Origin: Flavobacteriaceae bacterium UBA2000
GTDB taxonomy: Bacteria > Bacteroidota > Bacteroidia > Flavobacteriales > Flavobacteriaceae
Direction of reading: 5' to 3'
DNA length: 5,875 bases
NCBI GenBank assembly: GCA_002335345.1
Contig: DDCS01000065.1
Coordinates: 1 to 5,875, forward strand
The notes under the pieces are model-generated. The model saw only the letters and a program-made list of their open reading frames with translations. It was not told where the DNA came from and did not search any database. The translations under genes and the position numbers were made by a program. Within the stretch, counting starts at the first letter, position 1; every line of letters starts with the position of its first letter. Shown here piece after piece: positions 1-5,287 of the stretch.

Positions 1-225
1 TCAGAATTTGGGGGGACTATTGCCTTAGGGGCCCTTGTTTCTATTACCCTTCTATTTGCCATGCTCGCAAATTTACTTTTACTGCCCTCTTTACTGCTTT
101 CACTAGAAAGGAGTATTGCCAATAAGCAAACGCTTCTCAAGCCGGCATTAGAAATTTTGACCGAAACCGATGAAGAAGTAAAGGCCATGACTCAAGAAGA
201 ATTCGAGGACAGACCGAAGAAATAA
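1..225 (+). CDS. C-terminal end of an RND/MMPL-type membrane transporter (5' end outside window)
   Basis: An open frame runs from the first base to a TAA at 223-225 and gives 74 residues. It starts SEFGGTIALGALVSITLL and continues with a hydrophobic helix, MLANLLLLPSLLLSLER, at about residues 21-37. A charged cytoplasmic tail rich in Glu, Asp and Lys follows and ends RPKK. A last transmembrane helix with an L-P-S-L-L pattern followed by a short acidic tail is typical of the C-terminus of the large RND-superfamily exporters (MMPL or patched-like) of Flavobacteriia. The class rests on this short tail only, so the substrate cannot be named. asnS begins 30 bases after the stop on the same strand, and no clear promoter lies between them, so the two may be cotranscribed. 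Confidence 0.7.
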   Translation, partial: SEFGGTIALGALVSITLLFAMLANLLLLPSLLLSLERSIANKQTLLKPALEILTETDEEVKAMTQEEFEDRPKK

Positions 226-255
226 ATTATCTTTACCCTCATAACGATTATACCC

Positions 256-1698
256 ATGCAAGAGCACGTAATTTCTCATATTTTGGCCATGGACCCTAGT
301 ATAAACCCGGTAACTGTTTCGGGTTGGGTACGCGCATTTCGTAGCAATAGATTTATCCAGATTAATGATGGGTCTACTTTGCACAACCTTCAATGTGTGG
401 TAGATTTTGAATCCTTCGACGCAGAACTCCTCAAGTCAATTACCGTAGGGGCAGCCATTAAAATCTCTGGTCCCCTTGTCGCCAGTCAAGGGCAAGGCCA
501 AACTATAGAGATTCAAGTTCAGTCCATCGACATTCTGGGAATTGCAGACCCCGAAGAAGTTAAATTAACCATTCTAAGTCCAAAACGACATAGCTTGGAA
601 ACCCTAAGAGAACAAGCCCATCTTCGTGTGCGCACGAATACTTTTGGCGCTGTAATGCGCTTAAGGTCCAAGCTGGCCTTTGCGGTCCATCAGTATTTTC
701 AAAACAACGGATTCAACTATATGCACACCCCGATCATCACGGGCAGTGACGCGGAAGGCGCTGGTGAAATGTTTCGTGTAAGCAGCTTGTCGGCCGGAAA
801 TGCACCAAAAAATGAAGACGGTCAGGTGGACTTCAGCCAAGATTTCTTTGGTAAAGAAACCCACTTAACGGTTAGCGGACAACTCGAAGCCGAGACCTAT
901 GCCATGGGACTGGGCAAGGTCTATACTTTTGGCCCGACCTTTCGCGCTGAAAACTCTAATACCTCGCGCCATTTAGCTGAGTTTTGGATGATCGAACCGG
1001 AAGTCGCCTTTAATGACTTACACGACAACATGGATTTGGCAGAGGACTTTATCAAATTTGTCGTACGCTATGCCCTAGAGCACTGTAGTGATGATCTCGA
1101 CTTTTTAGAAAAGCGCCTTTTAGAAGAAGATAAAGCAAAACCACAGGATCAACGCAGTCCTATGCCCCTAAAAGAAAAATTAAACTTTGTGCTTGAGCAC
1201 AATTTTATGCGCGTAAGCTATACTGAGGCTATTGATATTTTGAAGAATTCCAAGCCCAACAAAAAGAAAAAGTTCAAATATCCCATCGAAGAATGGGGCG
1301 CAGACTTACAAAGCGAACACGAGCGTTACTTAGTTGAGAAACACTTTGAGTGTCCCGTGATCTTGTATGATTATCCTGCAAAAATTAAAGCCTTTTATAT
1401 GCGCCTCAACGATGACGGTAAAACGGTACGGGCCATGGATGTGCTGTTTCCCGGTATTGGTGAAATCGTAGGCGGATCTCAACGTGAAGAACGCTACGAT
1501 GTGCTGAAACAAAAAATGTTGGCTATGGACATCGACCCAGAAGAACTCTACTGGTATCTGGATCTTAGAAAATTTGGCAGCTGTGTCCATAGTGGATTTG
1601 GATTAGGCTTTGAAAGACTGGTTCAATTTGTTACGGGCATGGGGAATATACGTGATGTCATTCCTTATCCACGCACCCCGGGTAGCGCCCATTTTTAG
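256..1698 (+). CDS. asnS: Asparaginyl-tRNA synthetase (class IIb)
   Basis: This cytoplasmic enzyme activates asparagine with ATP and charges tRNA-Asn. The 480-residue length is normal for bacterial AsnRS. An N-terminal OB-fold anticodon-binding domain spans about residues 18-105 and includes GWVRAFRSNRFIQINDGS from residue 23. The class II catalytic core follows: GSDAEGAGEMF at 163-173, the QLEAE segment at 209-213, motif 2 FRAEN with Arg230 before the RHLAEFWMIEPE segment, and motif 3 GFGLGFERL at 447-455 with Arg454. The insert around 180-206 (FFGKETHLTVSG) and a Lys-rich loop at 333-341 are familiar from Bacteroidota AsnRS. The C-terminus PYPRTPGSAHF is complete. ATG 256 is preferred over Met12 because homologues carry a short N-terminal helix before the OB fold. 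No Shine-Dalgarno sequence is visible, which is usual for this phylum. AspRS is ruled out by the AsnRS-type sequence. Confidence 0.98.
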   Translation: MQEHVISHILAMDPSINPVTVSGWVRAFRSNRFIQINDGSTLHNLQCVVDFESFDAELLKSITVGAAIKISGPLVASQGQGQTIEIQVQSIDILGIADPEEVKLTILSPKRHSLETLREQAHLRVRTNTFGAVMRLRSKLAFAVHQYFQNNGFNYMHTPIITGSDAEGAGEMFRVSSLSAGNAPKNEDGQVDFSQDFFGKETHLTVSGQLEAETYAMGLGKVYTFGPTFRAENSNTSRHLAEFWMIEPEVAFNDLHDNMDLAEDFIKFVVRYALEHCSDDLDFLEKRLLEEDKAKPQDQRSPMPLKEKLNFVLEHNFMRVSYTEAIDILKNSKPNKKKKFKYPIEEWGADLQSEHERYLVEKHFECPVILYDYPAKIKAFYMRLNDDGKTVRAMDVLFPGIGEIVGGSQREERYDVLKQKMLAMDIDPEELYWYLDLRKFGSCVHSGFGLGFERLVQFVTGMGNIRDVIPYPRTPGSAHF

Positions 1699-1700
1699 AA

Positions 1701-1717
1701 TTGGCACGAAATTGGCT
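1701..1717 (+). promoter_or_regulatory. Putative sigma-54 (-24/-12) promoter upstream of rpoN
   Basis: Two bases after the asnS stop the sequence reads TTGGCACGAAATTGGCT. Against the sigma-54 consensus TGGCACG-N4-TTGCW it matches all seven bases of the -24 element (1702-1708) and four of the five of the -12 element (1713-1717; the second T is G). The invariant GG (1703-1704) and GC (1715-1716) are separated by exactly 10 bases, the required spacing. Transcription would start near 1728, giving a leader of about 50 nt before rpoN. Under equal base frequencies I estimate about 0.05 chance matches this good over both strands of the window. The inference is that sigma-54 can transcribe its own gene. 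No activator binding site was identified. Confidence 0.5.
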
Positions 1718-1721
1718 ATAA

Positions 1722-1754
1722 TTTGAGTACCGGCGCAAGCCAACCGTATTTTTG
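1722..1754 (+). promoter_or_regulatory. Bacteroidota housekeeping promoter for rpoN
   Basis: TATTTTTG at 1747-1754 matches the Bacteroidota -7 element TAnnTTTG exactly. TTTG at 1722-1725 matches the -33 element. The 21-base spacer is within the range known for Bacteroides and Flavobacterium. Transcription would begin near 1760, about 20 bases before the rpoN ATG. The promoter sits entirely in the 82-base asnS-rpoN spacer and partly overlaps the start region of the sigma-54-like promoter just upstream. Confidence 0.6.
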
Positions 1755-1780
1755 TTAACTTTAGGTAATGCCCTAGCGAT

Positions 1781-3238
1781 ATGCTCAAACAGCAATTTCA
1801 ATTAAAACTCTCACAAAAGCTCTCGCCCCAGCAGATTCAGCTCATGAAGCTGATTCAGTTGCCGACTCAAGCTTTTGAACAGCGCGTTGCCCAAGAACTC
1901 GAAGAAAATCCAGCGCTAGAGGGGGGAAAAGAGCAGTCTGATTCAGAGGATTATCAAGAGGATCCTTATGACACCTATGACCAAGAGGGTACAGAAATCA
2001 TAGAGACCGATATCAATGTCGATAATTATCTCAGTGATGATGAGATTCCAAGCTATAAGCTCAGCGCCAACAATTATAGTGCCGATGATCAAGAAAGAGA
2101 AACGCCCTATGCCTCTGGGACTTCTTTTTATCAATACCTAACTGAACAACTCAACACTTATCAGCTCTCGGATGAACAAATGCAAATGGCCCTGTTTCTA
2201 ATTGGTTCCTTGGATGATAGTGGTTACCTCAGGCGCAGTATTGATGACCTGGTCGATGATCTTGCGTTTACTCAAAACATTTATACCGACCACAATACCT
2301 TATTATGGGTTTTACACTTAGTTCAAGATTTAGACCCTGCCGGTGTTGGCGCGCGTAATTTACAAGAATGCTTAGTCCTACAACTAGAGCGTAAAACGGC
2401 TTCTTCTGCGGCCCAAAAAGCGCTTGTGATGGTTCAAGAGCACTTCGATGCCTTTTCAAAGAAACATTACGACAAACTCATTCAACGACTGGGTTGGGAT
2501 GAAGAAGCGCTTAAAAACGCCATTCACGAAATTGAAATACTCAACCCCAAACCGGGCAGCACCTATTCAGGACAAAATCGCCTGATTGAAACTGTGGTCC
2601 CTGACTTTTCCATCCGAATAGAAGAGGGTAGTTTAGCATTGACCTTAAACGGCCGCAATGCTCCAGAATTACATGTTTCACGCAGTTATTCTGAAATGCT
2701 AAAAGGCTATAAGGAGGCCGTACAACACTCCAAAGCGCAAAAGGATGCGGTAATGTTTATCAAGCAAAAACTTGATGCGGCTCAGTGGTTTATTGATGCG
2801 ATTAAACAAAGACAACACACGCTTTATGTAACCATGAGTGCCATCATGAACCGGCAAAAGGATTATTTTTTGAGTGGTGACGAACGCCAGCTGCGGCCAA
2901 TGATTCTCAAAGATATTGCCGATGAGATTGGGATGGATATCTCTACGGTATCGCGCGTGGCCAATAGCAAATATGTCGATACCCCTTATGGCACAAAATT
3001 AATCAAGGAGTTCTTTAGCGAATCCATGAAGAACGATCAAGGGGAAGATGTCTCAACCCGAGAGATTAAGACCATCTTGGCCAGTATGATCGAAGAGGAA
3101 GACAAACGCCGGCCCCTTACTGATGATAAGTTAGCCCAAGTCCTTAAGGACAAAGGGTACCCCATTGCCCGACGTACCGTGGCCAAGTATCGAGAACAAC
3201 TCGATGTCCCAGTGGCTCGATTGAGAAAAGTATTGTAA
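1781..3238 (+). CDS. rpoN: RNA polymerase sigma-54 factor
   Basis: This alternative sigma factor directs RNA polymerase to -24/-12 promoters and needs an AAA+ activator to melt DNA. At 485 residues it has the usual length. Region I (about 1-50) has the classic start LKQQFQLKLSQKLSPQQIQLMKLIQLP and ends with EQRVAQELEENPALE. Region II (about 51-110) is strongly acidic and of low complexity. The core-binding domain (about 113-310) includes IGSLDDSGYL (141-150) and LDPAGVGARNLQE (184-196). The DNA-binding part has A-A-Q-W-F-I-D-A-I-K-Q-R (333-344), the helix-turn-helix LKDIADEIGMDISTVSRVAN (376-395), which reads the -12 element, and the RpoN box ARRTVAKYR (463-471), which reads the -24 element. 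All regions are intact. The next gene starts 5 bases after the stop, so the two probably form one transcript. Both a housekeeping and a sigma-54-like promoter precede the gene. Confidence 0.98.
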   Translation: MLKQQFQLKLSQKLSPQQIQLMKLIQLPTQAFEQRVAQELEENPALEGGKEQSDSEDYQEDPYDTYDQEGTEIIETDINVDNYLSDDEIPSYKLSANNYSADDQERETPYASGTSFYQYLTEQLNTYQLSDEQMQMALFLIGSLDDSGYLRRSIDDLVDDLAFTQNIYTDHNTLLWVLHLVQDLDPAGVGARNLQECLVLQLERKTASSAAQKALVMVQEHFDAFSKKHYDKLIQRLGWDEEALKNAIHEIEILNPKPGSTYSGQNRLIETVVPDFSIRIEEGSLALTLNGRNAPELHVSRSYSEMLKGYKEAVQHSKAQKDAVMFIKQKLDAAQWFIDAIKQRQHTLYVTMSAIMNRQKDYFLSGDERQLRPMILKDIADEIGMDISTVSRVANSKYVDTPYGTKLIKEFFSESMKNDQGEDVSTREIKTILASMIEEEDKRRPLTDDKLAQVLKDKGYPIARRTVAKYREQLDVPVARLRKVL

Positions 3239-3243
3239 GCCCA

Positions 3244-3912
3244 ATGGTCCAGCCTTGGTATATTAATACAAGTCAATTTATCGGGAATTATCTAGGGCAT
3301 CCGCTGTTTATGCCCTTATACGCTTATGGGTTTTATTGTTTGACGGCTCATAGCGAACATCAGCTTAAAGGGAGTTGGGTGGATTTTATTGTAATTTTTT
3401 TATTGCTTGTGGCGTTTCCCCTAATGGTCTATCCTATTTTACGAAAGGGGAATAAAGTTCAAAGTATTCACTTAAAAAATGTCCAAGAACGTATTTGGCC
3501 CTTGGGCATCAATCTCGTGCTTTGGTTCAGTATCATTTATTATTTTACGCTAATCACTCCAGTGTTTCAGGCGTCCAAGGGTAACAACGCCCTGGCTCTG
3601 GTGGTGTTCTTTCTCGGGGGGGCACTCAGTATTTTAACCGCAATGATTATGGCTATTTTAAGTCATAAAAGTAGCTTGCATATGATGGGGATTTCGGGTT
3701 TAGTGACGTATTTAAACCTGACAGACCTCTATGATTTGAATCTCATTTCAGAGGCACGTCTGCTCCCAATAGCCTTAGGCATGATGGCTATATTTTGGGT
3801 AGGTGTTGCGCGATATAACGCAAAAGCCCATAATATTGTAGAATTGGTTACCGGATTTGGTGTCGGTACTCTTTCACAAGTTTTGGCCTTGAGTCTAGCC
3901 CTAAATCTCTAA
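3244..3912 (+). CDS. Polytopic membrane protein, divergent PAP2-like
   Basis: This 222-residue, very hydrophobic protein has about five to six likely membrane segments, near residues 12-34 (weak), 45-67, 84-105, 116-140, 146-160 (weak) and 173-191/198-220. It keeps the spacing of PAP2 lipid phosphatase motifs in altered form. A motif 1-like stretch has Lys78 and Pro86 (KNVQERIWP), with Trp where K-x6-R-P has Arg. A motif 2-like stretch, SSLH, has His146 in place of PSGH. A good motif 3 has Arg190-x5-His196-x3-Glu200 followed by TGFGVG. Such proteins in Bacteroidota are, as I recall, sometimes annotated as PAP2 family. If active it would hydrolyse a lipid phosphate at the inner membrane, but the changed residues make catalysis uncertain. 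It starts 5 bases after rpoN and is probably translated from the same mRNA. There is no signal peptide or Shine-Dalgarno sequence. The gene is confident; the family is moderately so. Confidence 0.85.
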   Translation: MVQPWYINTSQFIGNYLGHPLFMPLYAYGFYCLTAHSEHQLKGSWVDFIVIFLLLVAFPLMVYPILRKGNKVQSIHLKNVQERIWPLGINLVLWFSIIYYFTLITPVFQASKGNNALALVVFFLGGALSILTAMIMAILSHKSSLHMMGISGLVTYLNLTDLYDLNLISEARLLPIALGMMAIFWVGVARYNAKAHNIVELVTGFGVGTLSQVLALSLALNL

Positions 3913-3980
3913 CAAATAGGCTCTCCGCAGCGGGCCTTTGACTTAAAACGCTACGGCCGCGGGGACCCTACGCGATACCT
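3913..3980. other. G+C-rich spacer between convergent genes
   Basis: This spacer separates the stop of the PAP2-like gene (plus strand) from the stop of the barrel gene (minus strand). By count 41 of 68 bases are G or C. Several short inverted repeats occur: AGGC...GCCT flanking CCGCAGCGG at 3918-3937, GCGGGCC with GGCCGC further right, and CGCG...CGCG around GGGGACCC near 3959-3974. None has a proper U-tract on either strand. It may help end transcription from both sides, but no classical terminator can be called. Confidence 0.4.
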
Positions 3981-4736
3981 TTATAAAATATAAAACATAA
4001 TCCCCAGCTTGATCGGGCGCAGACCAATGGACTGCTGGGAAACACGATCTTCTACATCGAGCAAAAGCGGATTCAGTCCCCATTGAACCTGGGCGTTAAA
4101 TATTCCGTAACCAAAGGAAAGAGTCGCATACCAAATACCCTTGCGCAATTGCGACAATTCAGTAAGGGTTTCTGAAGCCTCTGGACCCTTAAAAACCGTT
4201 TTAGAGACCAGATGTTGACTCCACTTCACTCCGGCATACAAGCGCCAAAATTTATAACTTTGAGCCTCTGAGGTTCGCCATCTTATTTCTAATGGAAATT
4301 CCACAGTCGTCAGTTGAAGGCTATTGACCTCAATTGCACTTGGGCTCTGCTCTATCGTCCATGTGGGCAGTCCTTCTTGACTGGATTGCGCAATGATATT
4401 TTGACCATAACGGTCATACCCCAGGCCGATCCCTGTTCCTAAAGCCCAATTGCCTTTTGGGGTTACGGGCCAATCACGAATAAATCCAAAGTGAATTCCA
4501 CCGATAAGCCCACGCGTAGCGACCTCCTGGGGCACATCAGATAAAAGGTTGTAGCTCAGGGCCAAATAAAACTGATCCTCTCGATAAAATTCGTCTTCTA
4601 TAGTCTCAAAGACGCTTGTCTCTTGGGCGATCAAGGTCCAAGGCGTCAAGCAGAAGACTGATATAATAAACCTTACAAGAACAACCGAATTAATCGTTCG
4701 ATGAAGGTCCTTTATGCTAAACCCGACTCCGTTCAT
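3981..4736 (-). CDS. PorT-like outer-membrane beta-barrel protein
   Basis: This 251-residue protein is probably exported to the outer membrane. The N-terminus has a hydrophobic stretch, VVLVRFIISVFCLTPWTLIA (about 18-37), with likely signal peptidase cleavage near A37/Q38. The n-region before it is unusually long at about 20 residues, and no other ATG, GTG or TTG start could shorten it. The mature part begins with an acidic linker and then FYREDQFYLALSYNLL (50-65), followed by alternating aromatic and glycine-rich strands, such as GGIHFGFIRDWPV, GTGIGLGYDRYGQN, FPLEIRWRTSEAQSYKFWRLYAGVKW (148-173) and the final strand LGIMFYIL. This pattern fits the OMP_b-brl/PorT family of Bacteroidota. PorT/SprT belongs to the type IX secretion and gliding machinery, but several paralogues exist. 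The exbD neighbourhood suggests a paralogue rather than PorT itself, so I give no symbol. Its ATG lies 18 bases after a terminator on the same strand. Confidence 0.85.
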   Translation of the reverse strand: MNGVGFSIKDLHRTINSVVLVRFIISVFCLTPWTLIAQETSVFETIEDEFYREDQFYLALSYNLLSDVPQEVATRGLIGGIHFGFIRDWPVTPKGNWALGTGIGLGYDRYGQNIIAQSSQEGLPTWTIEQSPSAIEVNSLQLTTVEFPLEIRWRTSEAQSYKFWRLYAGVKWSQHLVSKTVFKGPEASETLTELSQLRKGIWYATLSFGYGIFNAQVQWGLNPLLLDVEDRVSQQSIGLRPIKLGIMFYIL

Positions 4737-4754
4737 TAATTATATGCTTTAGAC

Positions 4755-4783
4755 AAAAAAAGCCTCTTTACAGAGGCTTTTTT
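4755..4783 (-). terminator. Intrinsic terminator after the exbD pair
   Basis: AGCCTCT (4761-4767) and AGAGGCT (4772-4778) form a perfect 7-bp stem. It is flanked by A6 on the left and T5 on the right, so the stem can extend and the element can work in both directions. Read on the minus strand, the loop is GUAA, a stable GNRA tetraloop, and the hairpin is followed by a run of U. It lies 19 bases after the stop of the second exbD gene and should end that operon's transcript. On the minus strand it also sits directly before the barrel gene. Confidence 0.9.
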
Positions 4784-4802
4784 ATTGTTATAGACTAGAG
4801 CA

Positions 4803-5276
4803 CTAGTAAGATTCCAGTGCATTTCCAGGCGTGGTAATATAGATTAATTTCAAAAGATTCTGCTCTCGCAATTCTTGTTTGATGTCAGAGACCAAACCTG
4901 TGTTTGTTTCTCCATCAACCTTTAAGGCAATCATAATCTTGTCCTGTAATTCAGGGCGAAGTTTACGACGGTATTCTTCTAGGGCAAACTTAATATTCCC
5001 CACGTCCATATACTTGTCTCCGATTTGGATTTTGGCTTCCTTTCCATACTTCTCATATCCCGGTCCTGGTTTACCAGCAAAGATGAATACAGAACGGTCC
5101 TTTTGAAGCTTTTCTACCTGATCTCCTTTTGGCAAACGCTGCATTACGAGCAGGTTACTGTCACGCAAAACAGTGACAACCATAAAAAAGAACAACAACA
5201 TAAAAACGATATCGGGCAAAGATGCTGTAGAAATCGCTGGTAGGTCACCACTTTTTTTCTTCTTAAATTTTGACAT
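4803..5276 (-). CDS. exbD: ExbD/TolR-family proton-channel subunit (second copy)
   Basis: This 157-residue inner-membrane protein has one transmembrane helix and a periplasmic domain. It is a stator subunit that couples proton flow through ExbB/TolQ to TonB or a TonB-like partner. A short basic cytoplasmic tail (KFKKKKSGD) precedes S-L-P-D-I-V-F-M-L-L-F-F-F-M-V-V-T (19-35). Asp22 corresponds to the proton-carrying aspartate of ExbD (Asp25 in E. coli). The rest is a soluble alpha/beta domain with alternating strands (FIFAG, KIQIGDKYMDV, IMIALKVDGETNTGLVSDIKQELRE), typical of ExbD. The complete N-terminus supports the ATG at 5276. The gene starts 11 bases after the other exbD and ends shortly before a strong terminator, so it is probably the last gene of an exbB-exbD-exbD operon. 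The class is secure, but which machine it serves cannot be read here. Confidence 0.93.
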   Translation of the reverse strand: MSKFKKKKSGDLPAISTASLPDIVFMLLFFFMVVTVLRDSNLLVMQRLPKGDQVEKLQKDRSVFIFAGKPGPGYEKYGKEAKIQIGDKYMDVGNIKFALEEYRRKLRPELQDKIMIALKVDGETNTGLVSDIKQELREQNLLKLIYITTPGNALESY

Positions 5277-5287
5277 GTCTTAAGGTT

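Noticed and set aside
228..235. TATCTTTA as a -7 element for asnS
   Set aside because: It misses the final G of TAnnTTTG and no TTG lies at the right distance upstream, so an asnS promoter here is not supported.
289..1698. Shorter asnS start at Met12
   Set aside because: It would remove the short N-terminal helix that homologues have before the OB fold, and no signal favours it.
3918..3937. Hairpin AGGC-(TCT)-CCG-CAG-CGG-GCCT as a terminator for the PAP2-like gene
   Set aside because: The stem is broken by a 3-base bulge and is followed only by TTGACTT, not a U-tract. It is too weak to call as an intrinsic terminator, so it is described only within the spacer entry.
4739..4744. TATAAT on the minus strand as a -10 element for the barrel gene
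   Set aside because: It lies only 2 bases before the ATG, so transcription would start inside the coding region. No -35 is seen, and Bacteroidota use a different consensus.
4879..5243. Plus-strand open frames opposite the second exbD, and similar minus-strand frames opposite asnS and rpoN
   Set aside because: They are shadows of clearly coding genes. Their translations show no recognisable domain or plausible protein character.
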